A stretch of DNA of 64,000 nt, taken from contig NZ_CANNBM010000001.1 in NCBI RefSeq assembly GCF_947502895.1, positions 1,550,001-1,614,000 on the forward strand. Reading direction: 5' to 3'. Source of the DNA: an uncultured Sulfitobacter sp. (GTDB taxonomy: Bacteria; Pseudomonadota; Alphaproteobacteria; Rhodobacterales; Rhodobacteraceae). The translations under genes and the position numbers were made by a program. Numbering within the stretch: position 1 is the first letter of the stretch; the number at the start of each line of letters is the position of its first letter. Of this stretch, positions 34,280 to 43,899 are shown piece by piece. A model generated the notes under the pieces. The model was given only the letters and a program-made list of their open reading frames with translations. It did not search any database and was not told the DNA's origin.

Positions 34280-36034
34280 ATGATTCAATTATCCCAGCTG
34301 AGCGTGTATCACACGCGCTTGTTAAACCAGTTACATGCGCGTGCGGCAGCGCGAGTGCGCGGGCAGGTGCGCGGGTTTGTCTCTTCTCCCGAACCGAGGA
34401 CGATCGGTTCTTTTGCGCGGGGCCGACAGCTGGCAGCGGGCAATTTCCTCTTCGCGGGCAGTCTGATTACAGCGCCTGACCAGACCCCTTGGGAGGTAGA
34501 CGCGCCTGACACAGCCTTTGCGCAGGCGCTGCACGGATTTGCCTGGATGGATGATCTGGCCGCCGTGGGCGACAGTACATCGCGTGCGGCCGCACAGCGT
34601 TGGTTATGGCAGTGGATCGAGCTTTACGGCGGCGGGGGCGGCATAGGCTGGACTCCCGACCTGACAGGACGCCGCTTGATCCGCTGGATCAACCACGCCT
34701 TGTTTGTGTTGCACGGCAGTGGCGATACTGCGCCCGACAGCGAGGCATTCTATCTGTCGCTGACCCAGCAGACGCGGTTTTTGTCAAAACGCTGGCACGC
34801 CGCAGCCCCCGGTCTTGCGCGGTTCGAGGCGCTTACAGGTCTGATCTATGCCGGCCTGTCGCTCGAGGGGCTGGAGAACCTCGCCGATCCCGCGATCAAG
34901 GCTCTGGCACGTGAATGCGAAGTACAAATCGACGCGCAAGGCGGCTTGCCCACGCGCAACCCGGAAGAGCTGTTGGACGTGTTTACGCTGCTTACCTGGG
35001 CTGCGGCGGCCTTGTCAGACGCAGGGCGTGGCACGCCGCAGCCCCATCTGGCAGCAATCGAACGCATCGCGCCCACCTTGCGCACCCTGCGCCACTCGGA
35101 CGGCAGCCTTGCGCGGTTCCATGGGGGCGGGCGCGGGGCCGAAGGCTGGCTGGATCATGCGCTGGCCTCGTCAGGTGTACGCGGTACCCAGCCCGAGGGT
35201 TTGTCGATGGGCTATGCCCGACTGTCGGCGGGCCGGACATCGGTGATTATTGACGCAAGCCCGCCACCCGGTGGGGCGGCATCCGCCAATGCGCATGCCA
35301 GTACGCTAGCGTTCGAGCTTACATCGGGGCGGCGGCCCTTGATCGTGAACTGCGGATCGGGCGCTTCTTTCGGAATAGAATGGCGCCGCGCGGGGCGGGC
35401 GACGCCGTCCCATTCCGCCCTCAGCCTCGGTGGGTACTCCAGTGCGCGTCTGGATAACGAAGACCGCCGTACAGGCGTTGAATCCCTCATTGACGGGCCC
35501 ACACATGTGCCAGTTGAAATCACACCTGTTAGTGACGGAATGAAGTTTCAGGGCGGCCATGACGGATATGTCCTGACCCACGGTTTAACCCACGCCCGCA
35601 CACTGGAGTTGACCCACGATGGCCGCGCCGTAGCGGGTGAGGACATGCTGCTGGCCATGGACGAGGTGCAAAAACGCCGCTTTGACCGCGCATTGGACCG
35701 CACCAAGCTGAAAGGCATCGGGTTCGAGATACGGTTTCATTTACACCCCGAGGTCGATGCGACCCTTGATCTGGGTGGGGCGGCAGTGTCGATGGCGCTA
35801 AAGTCAGGTGAAATATGGGTTTTCCGCCATGATGGCACGACTGAATTGGCGCTGGAGGCAGGGGCCTATCTGGAAACCACGCGTCTCAAACCACGTGCAG
35901 CGAGCCAGATTGTTTTGACGGGACGTGCGATAAATCCCGCCACTCGGGTGCGCTGGTCCTTGTCCAAAGCGCAGGAAACTGCGATTGGCGTGCGTGATTT
36001 GGAACGGGATGACCCGTACCTTGAGGATGACTAA
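34280..36034 (+). CDS. Heparinase II/III-family protein
   Basis: The 584-residue protein has an alpha-helical toroid-like N-terminal half and a C-terminal beta-rich heparinase II/III-like domain beginning near residue 310, with NAHASTLAFEL and RATPSHSALSLGG, where family members place catalytic histidines. Members are polysaccharide lyases, but many alphaproteobacterial ones next to rsmB and purH have no proven substrate. No classical signal peptide is visible. It is 17 bases upstream of purH and probably heads the purH-lspA transcript. Confidence 0.82.
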   Translation: MIQLSQLSVYHTRLLNQLHARAAARVRGQVRGFVSSPEPRTIGSFARGRQLAAGNFLFAGSLITAPDQTPWEVDAPDTAFAQALHGFAWMDDLAAVGDSTSRAAAQRWLWQWIELYGGGGGIGWTPDLTGRRLIRWINHALFVLHGSGDTAPDSEAFYLSLTQQTRFLSKRWHAAAPGLARFEALTGLIYAGLSLEGLENLADPAIKALARECEVQIDAQGGLPTRNPEELLDVFTLLTWAAAALSDAGRGTPQPHLAAIERIAPTLRTLRHSDGSLARFHGGGRGAEGWLDHALASSGVRGTQPEGLSMGYARLSAGRTSVIIDASPPPGGAASANAHASTLAFELTSGRRPLIVNCGSGASFGIEWRRAGRATPSHSALSLGGYSSARLDNEDRRTGVESLIDGPTHVPVEITPVSDGMKFQGGHDGYVLTHGLTHARTLELTHDGRAVAGEDMLLAMDEVQKRRFDRALDRTKLKGIGFEIRFHLHPEVDATLDLGGAAVSMALKSGEIWVFRHDGTTELALEAGAYLETTRLKPRAASQIVLTGRAINPATRVRWSLSKAQETAIGVRDLERDDPYLEDD

Positions 36035-36051
36035 CCCATAGGAGCCCTGCC

Positions 36052-37638
36052 ATGGCTGATCTGCACCCCGTAAAACGCGCCCTTCTTTCTGTATCCGACA
36101 AAACCGGACTGGTTTCGTTCGGGCAGGCATTGGCGGCAGCCGGTGTTGAGCTGTTGTCCACCGGTGGCACGGCAAAGGCACTGCGCGAGGCGGGGTTGGA
36201 TGTAAAAGACGTGGCCGAAGCCACAGGCTTTCCCGAAATGATGGATGGGCGCGTCAAGACGCTGCACCCTGTGGTGCATGGCGGTTTGCTCGCGCTGCGC
36301 GATGACGCAGGCCACGTTGCCTCGATGGAGGAACACGGCATCGGAGAGATCGATTTGGTGGTGGTAAACCTCTATCCGTTCGAGGAAACTGTGGCCAAAG
36401 GTGCGCAATACGCAGAGGTGATCGAGAATATCGACATCGGCGGACCTGCGATGATCCGTTCTGCCGCCAAGAACCACGGCTTTGTCAGTGTGATCGTCGA
36501 TGTTGAGGATTACGCGCCATATATTGCCGAGCTGGAGGCGAACAATGGCCAGACCACCTATGCAATGCGCCAGCGTTTGGCGCAGACAGCCTATGCGCGC
36601 ACGGCGGCCTATGACACGGCCGTCAGCACATGGATGGCTGATGCTGTGGGCGGCACGCCGCGCCGCCGCACCTTTGGCGGGACACTGACCCAGACTTTGC
36701 GGTATGGCGAAAACCCGCACCAGTCGGCGGCATTCTACACTGACGGGTCCAGCCGCGCAGGCGTTGCTACAGCCAGGCAGCATCAAGGCAAGGAATTGTC
36801 GTACAACAACATTAACGATACCGATGCCGCATTTGAGCTGGTGTCGGAGTTTGATCCTGCAAACGGCCCCGCTGTGGCGATTATCAAACACGCAAATCCC
36901 TGTGGTGTGGCCACGGGCGAGACTATGGCCGAGGCCTATGCCCGCGCCTTCGATTGTGATCGCACCAGCGCATTTGGCGGGATCATCGCGCTGAACCAGA
37001 CACTGGACGCACTAACAGCCGAGGCGATCACTGGCATTTTCACCGAAGTCGTGATTGCGCCCGATGCGGACGCCGAGGCGATCAAAATTTTTGCTGCCAA
37101 GAAGAATTTGCGCCTGCTGACAACGGGTGGCTTGGCCGATCCGACCGCTGCGCGCCTTGCGCCGCGTCAGGTGTCGGGTGGCTGGCTGGTGCAGGACCGC
37201 GATGTGGGCCGCATCAGCATGGATGACCTTAAGGTCGTGACAAAGCGTCAGCCCTCCGAGCAGGAGATGAAAGACATGCTGTTTGCCTGGACTGTCGCCA
37301 AGCACGTTAAGTCCAACGCAATCATTTACGTGAAAGATGGCGCAACCGTGGGCGTGGGTGCCGGCCAGATGAGCCGTGTTGACAGCACGCGCATCGCTGC
37401 ACGAAAAGCCGTAGATATGGCAGAGGCGATGGGCCTGCCTGCGCCGCTTACCCAAGGCTCGGTTGTGGCGTCTGATGCGTTCTTTCCCTTTGCTGACGGT
37501 CTGGTGACCGCCGCTGAGGCAGGGGCCACCGCGCTGATCCAGCCGGGCGGTTCCATGCGCGACGACGAGGTTATCGCAGCGGCGGATGAGGCTGGCCTTG
37601 CGATGGTGTTCACCGGAATGCGCCACTTCCGGCATTAA
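36052..37638 (+). CDS. purH: Bifunctional AICAR transformylase/IMP cyclohydrolase
   Basis: The 528-residue protein has the N-terminal IMP cyclohydrolase domain (VSDKTGL, STGGTAKAL, GRVKTLHPVVHGG) and the C-terminal AICAR transformylase domain with KHANPCG, where the family's catalytic lysine and histidine lie, and ESGxLxQ-like region. It carries out the last two steps of IMP synthesis, using 10-formyl-THF, and so draws on the folate pool. AGGAG is six to seven bases before the ATG. lspA follows after 16 bases. Confidence 0.97.
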   Translation: MADLHPVKRALLSVSDKTGLVSFGQALAAAGVELLSTGGTAKALREAGLDVKDVAEATGFPEMMDGRVKTLHPVVHGGLLALRDDAGHVASMEEHGIGEIDLVVVNLYPFEETVAKGAQYAEVIENIDIGGPAMIRSAAKNHGFVSVIVDVEDYAPYIAELEANNGQTTYAMRQRLAQTAYARTAAYDTAVSTWMADAVGGTPRRRTFGGTLTQTLRYGENPHQSAAFYTDGSSRAGVATARQHQGKELSYNNINDTDAAFELVSEFDPANGPAVAIIKHANPCGVATGETMAEAYARAFDCDRTSAFGGIIALNQTLDALTAEAITGIFTEVVIAPDADAEAIKIFAAKKNLRLLTTGGLADPTAARLAPRQVSGGWLVQDRDVGRISMDDLKVVTKRQPSEQEMKDMLFAWTVAKHVKSNAIIYVKDGATVGVGAGQMSRVDSTRIAARKAVDMAEAMGLPAPLTQGSVVASDAFFPFADGLVTAAEAGATALIQPGGSMRDDEVIAAADEAGLAMVFTGMRHFRH

Positions 37639-37654
37639 TGAGGAAATCGGGTTT

Positions 37655-38167
37655 ATGCGGATGATCTTTTGGGCGGGCTTTGCAGCCTTTGCTATCGACC
37701 AGATCAGCAAATATGTGGTGATCCACATGATGGAGCTTGCCCGCATCCGCAGCATTGACGTGCTGCCGCCGCTTATTAATTTCCGATATGGTGAAAATCG
37801 CGGTATCAATTTTGGCCTGTTCGGGGACGGATCTGACACAAGCCGCTGGGTTTTGATCGCGCTGGCCGTGGTGATTTGTGTGGCTGTGGTGCTTTGGGCG
37901 CGCAAAAACGCGCTGACCCGCATTGCGCAGATCAGCGCGGGCCTGCTGATCGGGGGGGCGCTGGCAAATGTGCTGGACCGTCTGATTTATGGCTATGTTC
38001 TTGATTTTCTGAACATGTCCTGTTGCGGTATCAACAACCCGTTTGTGTTCAACATTGCGGATATATTCATTTTTGCAGGCGCGCTGGGCCTGATCTTTTT
38101 CACCGATGATAGTGACAGCGGCAGCGCGAAAAAGCCACGCAAGCCGCGTACGAAAAAAGTCGGGTGA
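37655..38167 (+). CDS. lspA: Lipoprotein signal peptidase
   Basis: The 170-residue protein has four membrane segments and the two catalytic aspartates of LspA in ANVLDRLIYG and NIADIFIF. It removes signal peptides from diacylated prolipoproteins in the inner membrane. The start at 37655 has AGGA nine bases upstream; the longer frame overlaps purH. The C-terminal tail is Lys/Arg-rich (KKPRKPRTKK) and cytoplasmic. A predicted lipoprotein gene, a natural substrate, lies immediately downstream. Confidence 0.94.
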   Translation: MRMIFWAGFAAFAIDQISKYVVIHMMELARIRSIDVLPPLINFRYGENRGINFGLFGDGSDTSRWVLIALAVVICVAVVLWARKNALTRIAQISAGLLIGGALANVLDRLIYGYVLDFLNMSCCGINNPFVFNIADIFIFAGALGLIFFTDDSDSGSAKKPRKPRTKKVG

Positions 38168-38217
38168 CAATGCCGCCCCGCCTGCGATATTGAGGGGCGA
38201 GCGGTCTGGAGGCCATG

Positions 38218-38721
38218 ATGCGTAAACTTGCTATCTTGTTTGTACTGCCCGTGCTGGTCGCGGGATGTGCCAATGTGGGCCTGCGCGATTTGCAGAGCAC
38301 CTCCAAGGGTCCTGATGAGTTCGGGATCAAACCCGTGGGCGCATTGCAAGAGCCTGCCAACTACCGCGAATTGCCAACCCCGACACCGGGTGGTGCGAAC
38401 CGTGCGGACCGCTCGGCGCTGGCTGAAGGCACCGCTGCCTTTGGTGGACAGGCGGGTGATCCCAACGGGCCCGTCCCTGCGCGCGACGGTGCCTTGGTTC
38501 AACACGCCAGCCGTTTGGGCGTAGTGCCTAATATCCGCGCTGATCTGGCAGAGCGTGACGCGGCTTTCCGCAAGCGTAAGGCGCGCTTTACCCAATACCG
38601 TATCGTGCCGGTGGATCGCTATAATCAGGCGTACAAGCGTGAGGCGCTGGACGCCCGGGCCGAACAGAACCGCTGGCGCAATGCTGGGGCGCGGACACCC
38701 TCTGCTCCGCCTGCAAACTGA
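38218..38721 (+). CDS. DUF3035 lipoprotein
   Basis: The 167-residue protein begins with a lipoprotein signal and lipobox (LPVLVAGC), so it should be attached to the membrane after processing by LspA, encoded just upstream. The rest is Gly/Pro/Arg-rich with low complexity and the DUF3035 pattern (GPDEFGIKP). Function is unknown. Two ATGs are adjacent; GGAGG is two bases from 38215 and five from 38218, so I favour the second. Confidence 0.8.
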   Translation: MRKLAILFVLPVLVAGCANVGLRDLQSTSKGPDEFGIKPVGALQEPANYRELPTPTPGGANRADRSALAEGTAAFGGQAGDPNGPVPARDGALVQHASRLGVVPNIRADLAERDAAFRKRKARFTQYRIVPVDRYNQAYKREALDARAEQNRWRNAGARTPSAPPAN

Positions 38722-38829
38722 TCCAATATTACATCTGTGTGATAATGCCGCGCGCTGCTTGAACCGCTGCACTGCGGGCGTATCTATATTGCGTGCGCCC
38801 GATTTGATTTACCGAAAAGGACCCGAGTG

Positions 38830-40170
38830 ATGCTTCGATACGCCCGATCCGCAGTGCTGTCTGCGATGCTGCTTCCTGCCGCCGCGATGGCTGAAACCAG
38901 TGGCAAGGTCACTGACTTCATGCTGGATAACGGGATGCAGGTGGTTGTCGTCGAGGATCACCGTGCGCCTGTGGTGCAACACATGCTTTGGTATCGCGCC
39001 GGATCGGCGGACGAGCCCAAGGGCTCGTCAGGTGTGGCGCATTTCCTTGAACATCTGCTGTTCAAGGCGACAGATAAACTCGAAGCGGGAGAACTGTCCA
39101 AGACCGTGGCGGCAAATGGCGGGCGCGACAATGCCTTTACCAGTTATGATTACACGGCCTATTTCCAGCGTATCGCGGCAGACCGTCTGGAACTGATGAT
39201 GACGATGGAGGCGGACAGGATGAAGAACATTCGCCTGACCCCCGAGAACATCGAGACCGAACGCGACGTGATTATCGAGGAGCGCAACCAGCGCACCGAG
39301 AACAACCCCCAAGCCCTGTTCGGCGAGCAAATCAACGCGGCACAATACCTCAACCACCGCTACGGCACCCCGATCATCGGCTGGATGCACGAGATGGAGG
39401 AACTCGACCTTGAGGATGCGCTCAGTTTTTATGAGCTGTATTACTCACCGAACAATACCGTGCTGGTTGTGTCAGGCGATGTAACCCCCGAGGAGGTCCG
39501 CGCACTGGCGGAGCGGCACTATGGCCCGATCCCGCGTAACCCTGATCTGCCCGAACGCCTCCGCACAGAAGAGCCGCGCCAGAATGCCGAGCGGCGGGTG
39601 ATCTTTCGCGATGCGCGTGTGGCGCAGCCCTATATTTCGCGCAGCTATCTCGTGCCCGAGCGGGACAGTGGCGCGCAGGAAACTGCGGCAGCACTTACGT
39701 TTCTCGCCGAAATTCTGGGCGGCGGGGCTACATCGTTTTTGGCCGAAAAGCTGCAGTTTGACACTCAGGTAACCAGCTACACCACCGCGTGGTACTCTGG
39801 TGTTTCGCTGGATGACACGACGTTCCGCATGATCATTGTGCCGTCTGAAGGTGTAAGCCTTGAGGAAGGCGAAGCGGCGCTGGACAAAGCCTTGGCCGAT
39901 TTTCTGGAAGAAGGGGTCGACCCTGAACAGCTCGAGCGTATCAAGCTGCAAATCCGCGCCTCGGAGATTTATGCGCAAGACAATGTAGACAGCATCGCCA
40001 ACCGGTATGGCCGCGCGTTGACCTCTGGTCTGACAGTGGACGATGTAGAGGCATGGCCTGCCATTTTGGACGCTGTTACCGCCGAAGACATCATGCAGGC
40101 GGCAACCCTGCTACGCCGCGAAGCGTCCGTGACAGGCTGGTTGATGCGCCCGCAAGGAGAGACACAATGA
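38830..40170 (+). CDS. M16-family zinc peptidase, active subunit
   Basis: The 446-residue protein has a Sec signal (ending AAAMA) and the inverted zinc motif H71-x-x-E74-H75 in VAHFLEHLLF, with further ligand candidates in the ERDVIIEERNQR helix. M16 (pitrilysin/insulinase-like) peptidases of this short type work as pairs with a partner subunit, here encoded immediately downstream with ATGA overlap. A GTG three bases upstream of the ATG is an alternative start. It acts in the periplasm; the peptide substrate is unknown. Confidence 0.9.
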   Translation: MLRYARSAVLSAMLLPAAAMAETSGKVTDFMLDNGMQVVVVEDHRAPVVQHMLWYRAGSADEPKGSSGVAHFLEHLLFKATDKLEAGELSKTVAANGGRDNAFTSYDYTAYFQRIAADRLELMMTMEADRMKNIRLTPENIETERDVIIEERNQRTENNPQALFGEQINAAQYLNHRYGTPIIGWMHEMEELDLEDALSFYELYYSPNNTVLVVSGDVTPEEVRALAERHYGPIPRNPDLPERLRTEEPRQNAERRVIFRDARVAQPYISRSYLVPERDSGAQETAAALTFLAEILGGGATSFLAEKLQFDTQVTSYTTAWYSGVSLDDTTFRMIIVPSEGVSLEEGEAALDKALADFLEEGVDPEQLERIKLQIRASEIYAQDNVDSIANRYGRALTSGLTVDDVEAWPAILDAVTAEDIMQAATLLRREASVTGWLMRPQGETQ

Positions 40171-41477
40171 TCCGTTTTGCAACTGCCCTGTTCGTAGGCA
40201 CCTTTCTGGCCCTGCCTGCGCAGGCCGAAGTCGACATCCAGTCCGTTACATCGCCCGGTGGGACCAGCGCGTGGCTGGTTGAGGAACACTCGCTGCCGTT
40301 TGTAGCCCTTGAATTGGCCTTTATTGGCGGCACATCGCTGGATGTGGAGGGTAAGCGCGGTGCGGTTAATCTGATGACTGGCTTGCTGGAAGAGGGTTCA
40401 GGGAATTTGGATGCCCGTGGTTTTGCCCGCGCAACCGAGGCGCTTGCGACCAGCTTCGGTTTCAGCTCCAACTCCGAGAGTGTCACCATTTCAGCGCGCT
40501 TTCTGACCGAGAATTTTGATGCTTCTGTGGCCTTGCTGCGCGATGCAATCCAGAACCCGCGTTTTGACGATGCCGATATCGAACGGGTGCGCGCGCAGGT
40601 GATTTCGGGTTTGTCGTTTGCGGCCAAAGACCCGAACGATATTGCAGGTAAAACATTTGCCGAAATGGCGTATGGCGCACATCCCTACGGCACCGCCGAG
40701 GAAGGCACTGTCGAAAGCGTTACGGCCCTGACACGGGACGACCTGCTGGAAGCGCACCGCAATGTGCTGGCCCGTGACAATGTGCTGGTTGGTGCGGTGG
40801 GTGACATAACGCCTGAACAGTTGGGCGCATTGGTGGACGCACTGCTGGGTGAGTTGCCGCCGTCAGGTCCGACCCTGCCGCCGCAGGTCGAACCGCAGAT
40901 TGATGGTGGGATTACGGTTGTCGAATTCGACACGCCACAATCGGTGGCGCTGTTCGGGCACAGAGGTATCGCGATTAGTGATGATGACTACTTTGCTGCT
41001 GTTCTGCTCAATCAGATTCTTGGTGGTGGCTCGTTCGAAAGCCGCCTTATGCAGGAAGTCCGTGAAAAGCGCGGCCTGACGTATGGTGTCTATTCCTACC
41101 TTTATTCCCGCGATCTGGCGAATGCTTATATGGGGCAGGTCAGCTCGTCCAACGACCGTATTGCAGAGGCGATCGCGGTTATCCGCGAGCAGTGGGACCG
41201 CGCGGCCACTCAAGGCGTCAGTGCAGAAGAATTGCAGAACGCGAAGACCTATCTTACAGGTGCCTACCCGTTGCGGTTTGACGGCAATAGCACGATTGCC
41301 GGCATTCTGGTGGGGATGCAGATGATCGGGCTGACGCCTGACTACGTCAACACCCGCAACGCGCGGGTAGAGCAGGTCACGTTGGAAGACGTGCAGCGCG
41401 TCGCCGCTGAACTTTTGGACCCCGAGGGGCTGCATTTTGTAGTGGTGGGCAAGCCTGAGGGGCTTGTGACCGAATGA
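40167..41477 (+). CDS. M16-family peptidase-like partner lacking the zinc motif
   Basis: The 436-residue protein has a Sec signal (ALFVGTFLALPAQA) and the M16 fold, but the zinc motif is replaced (AVNLMTGLLEEG), so it cannot bind zinc in the usual way. It keeps the REKRGLTYGVYSY block whose Arg and Tyr assist catalysis in partner subunits. It starts at the ATGA overlap with the active subunit, so the two are produced together, as in other bacterial two-protein M16 enzymes. Confidence 0.9.
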   Translation: MIRFATALFVGTFLALPAQAEVDIQSVTSPGGTSAWLVEEHSLPFVALELAFIGGTSLDVEGKRGAVNLMTGLLEEGSGNLDARGFARATEALATSFGFSSNSESVTISARFLTENFDASVALLRDAIQNPRFDDADIERVRAQVISGLSFAAKDPNDIAGKTFAEMAYGAHPYGTAEEGTVESVTALTRDDLLEAHRNVLARDNVLVGAVGDITPEQLGALVDALLGELPPSGPTLPPQVEPQIDGGITVVEFDTPQSVALFGHRGIAISDDDYFAAVLLNQILGGGSFESRLMQEVREKRGLTYGVYSYLYSRDLANAYMGQVSSSNDRIAEAIAVIREQWDRAATQGVSAEELQNAKTYLTGAYPLRFDGNSTIAGILVGMQMIGLTPDYVNTRNARVEQVTLEDVQRVAAELLDPEGLHFVVVGKPEGLVTE

Positions 41478-41487
41478 TCTGTTGCTG

Positions 41488-41515
41488 ATCTGAACCCCTC
41501 AAGAGGGGTTCAGAT
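41488..41515. terminator. Terminator hairpin between the M16 and ALDH16 genes
   Basis: ATCTGAACCCCTC (41488-41500) and GAGGGGTTCAGAT (41503-41515) form a perfect 13-base stem with an AA gap. It could serve both convergent genes. The plus-strand U-tract is weak. Confidence 0.65.
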
Positions 41516-41517
41516 GA

Positions 41518-41539
41518 TGAGTTTATTGGAAAAATGAAG
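41518..41539 (+). repeat. Dispersed TGAGTTTA/GGAAAAATGAAG repeat, copy 5
   Basis: TGAGTTTA, TT, GGAAAAATGAAG, directly after the hairpin and seven bases before the ALDH16 stop codon. It is again in the direction of the upstream gene at a convergent junction. Confidence 0.7.
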
Positions 41540-41545
41540 CAGGGG

Positions 41546-43882
41546 TCACTCCCCGTAGGGGACCCAGACGTTTTTGATCTGGGTGGCGTGCATCAGGAAC
41601 GCCTTAGTGTCTGGCTTGTGCCAATCGCGGGCCTGCCCGTTTTGCACCCATGTGCGTTTGAGATTGCTCGCCGATGCGCCTTCGATGATGGCATCGTGGG
41701 CCGGATCGCCAAAGCTCCACACAGCGTTGATATCCATATGGCGCGCCATCGGTTCGGCCATGTCATTGTGGGGGCCGGTCAGGATGTTCACCACACCCGC
41801 CGGGACATCGGACGTTTCCAGAACCTGGACAAAGTCCGTCGCCGCAAGCGGGTAGGCGTCTGATGCAGACAGGATCACGCGGTTGCCCATGGCGATTGCA
41901 GGAGCCATGACGCTGACCAGTCCGGCCAGTGGAGCATCCGCGGCACAGAGTGCGCCGATCACGCCGACAGGCTCTTTCATCGCGAGGGCCACGCCACGGA
42001 TTGGAATACCGTGGATTTGGCCATCGTATTTGTCGGCCCAAGCCGCACAGGTGAATAGGGTCTGGACTGCTGCCTCGACTTCCTTTGTACCCGATTTGCC
42101 GCCTTTCATAGCATCAATACGGGTGGCGAACTCATCCGCGCGCGCTGATAGGTTTTCACCAATATAATAGAGGATTTGCGCGCGCAGATGGCCTGTCGTG
42201 TTGCTCCATGCCTTTGCGGCATGGGCGGCTTCGACCGCATTGCGCAGGTCCTTGCGGGCAGCATTTGGCACATGCCCTAACAAATCGCCGTTCTTGCCCC
42301 AAACGGCTGTGGAGTAACCGCTGTCGGGCCGCGCTTGCTTGCCTCCGATGTAGAGTTTGGCCGTCCGGTCAATCCCGTCGGACGGAGCGCCGCTGCCTTG
42401 AAGGGCTTTAACAGATTTCACGGATTTTGATTTGGTCTTTGGTTTGGTGTAGGCGCTCAGCCCCTCCCACCCGCCTTCGCGTCCGAAACCGCTTTCGCGG
42501 ACTCCGCCGAACCCTGCAGCTGCATCCATCATGTTGGTTCCATTGATCCAGACAATGCCTGTTGCCAGCTTGGGCGCGATATCCAATGCGAGGTTTACGT
42601 TCTCGCTCCAGATCGTCGCAGCAAGACCGTAGCGGGTGTTGTTGGCGATGCTCACCGCCTCTGCGGGGGTGCGGAAGGTGGTCGAGACGAGAACGGGACC
42701 AAAGATTTCCTCCTGCATCAGTGTATCGGCAGGGTGCAGGTCGGTGATGAGGGTAGGGGGATAAAAACTCCCCTCTGTGGGGATTTCACATGCGGCGACA
42801 TGGGTCGTGCCAGCGTTGTTCGCCGCAACCATTGCGGTGATCGCCGCCAGTTGTTTGGAATCTACGATAGCGCCCACGTCGATGCTCTTGTCCAAGGGGG
42901 ACCCGATGCGCAGCTTGTCCATCCGCGCGCGCAGTTTTGCATGAAACAGATCTGCCACCGGCTCATGGACCAGCAGGCGCGAGCCCGCGCAGCAGACCTG
43001 CCCCTGATTGAACCAGATCGCGTCAACCAACCCTTCGACAGCGGAGTCGAGATCGGCATCGTCGAACACGATGTAGGGGGATTTACCGCCCAGCTCCAGC
43101 GTAAGCGCGCGGCCACTGCCTGCAGTTGCTTCGCGGATGCGGCGGCCCACGGCGGTGGAGCCTGTGAAGGCAATTTTGTCGACATCTGCGTTCACGATCA
43201 TTTCGCCAACTGCACCGTCACCTGTGACGATGTTGACCACGCCCTTTGGCACGCCTGCCTGTGTGCAGATATCGGCAAAGAGCAGTGCGGTGAGAGAGGT
43301 ATATTCGGCGGGTTTCAGAACAACTGCATTGCCCATGGCCAAGGCAGGGGCAACTTTCCACGCGAGCATCAGCAGGGGGAAGTTCCACGGAATGATCTGG
43401 CCGCAAACGCCAAGGGCTGCGGCATCTGGCAGTTCGGCCTCCATGAGCTGTGCCATGCCTGCGTGGTAATAAAAATGCCGCTGGGCCAGCGGGATATCAA
43501 TGTCGCGCGCTTCACGGATCGGTTTGCCGTTATCGAGGGATTCCAGAACTGCGAACAGACGGCTGTGTTTTTGCAAAAGACGCGCAAGCGCATAGAGAAC
43601 ACGGGCACGTGCGGCGCCGCCTGCGGAGTCCCATTTGGGCTGTGCGGCGCGGGCGGCCTTTACGGCGGCATCTACGTCTGACTGTGTGCCTTGGCTGATA
43701 TGGGCCAGCACCTCGCCCGTTGCGGGGTTGCGGCTCTCGAATACATCGGCGGGATCGGTCATGCGACCGTTGATGAAGTGGCCAAAGCGCCCGCCTTGAT
43801 CAACGATCCACGCCAAGGCTTCGGCGGCGGATTCAGGGGCGGTGCCATAGTCCATGGTTTCAAATATTTCGGATACGGTCAT
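41546..43882 (-). CDS. Double-domain aldehyde dehydrogenase (ALDH16 type)
   Basis: The 778-residue protein is about 280 residues longer than a usual ALDH. The first domain is complete, with PWNFPL, VVLKPAE, LELGGKSPY and the nucleophilic cysteine in NQGQVCCAGSR. After a Lys/Ser-rich linker (KTKSKSVKSVK, about residue 510) a second, shorter ALDH-like domain lacks a catalytic cysteine. This is the ALDH16 arrangement, known from animals and from Loktanella. It lies 17 bases downstream of deoC, suggesting oxidation of the acetaldehyde released by DeoC. The start at 43882 has GAGG nine bases upstream. Confidence 0.9.
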   Translation of the reverse strand: MTVSEIFETMDYGTAPESAAEALAWIVDQGGRFGHFINGRMTDPADVFESRNPATGEVLAHISQGTQSDVDAAVKAARAAQPKWDSAGGAARARVLYALARLLQKHSRLFAVLESLDNGKPIREARDIDIPLAQRHFYYHAGMAQLMEAELPDAAALGVCGQIIPWNFPLLMLAWKVAPALAMGNAVVLKPAEYTSLTALLFADICTQAGVPKGVVNIVTGDGAVGEMIVNADVDKIAFTGSTAVGRRIREATAGSGRALTLELGGKSPYIVFDDADLDSAVEGLVDAIWFNQGQVCCAGSRLLVHEPVADLFHAKLRARMDKLRIGSPLDKSIDVGAIVDSKQLAAITAMVAANNAGTTHVAACEIPTEGSFYPPTLITDLHPADTLMQEEIFGPVLVSTTFRTPAEAVSIANNTRYGLAATIWSENVNLALDIAPKLATGIVWINGTNMMDAAAGFGGVRESGFGREGGWEGLSAYTKPKTKSKSVKSVKALQGSGAPSDGIDRTAKLYIGGKQARPDSGYSTAVWGKNGDLLGHVPNAARKDLRNAVEAAHAAKAWSNTTGHLRAQILYYIGENLSARADEFATRIDAMKGGKSGTKEVEAAVQTLFTCAAWADKYDGQIHGIPIRGVALAMKEPVGVIGALCAADAPLAGLVSVMAPAIAMGNRVILSASDAYPLAATDFVQVLETSDVPAGVVNILTGPHNDMAEPMARHMDINAVWSFGDPAHDAIIEGASASNLKRTWVQNGQARDWHKPDTKAFLMHATQIKNVWVPYGE

Positions 43883-43899
43883 GTGCTGCGCCTCTGGGT

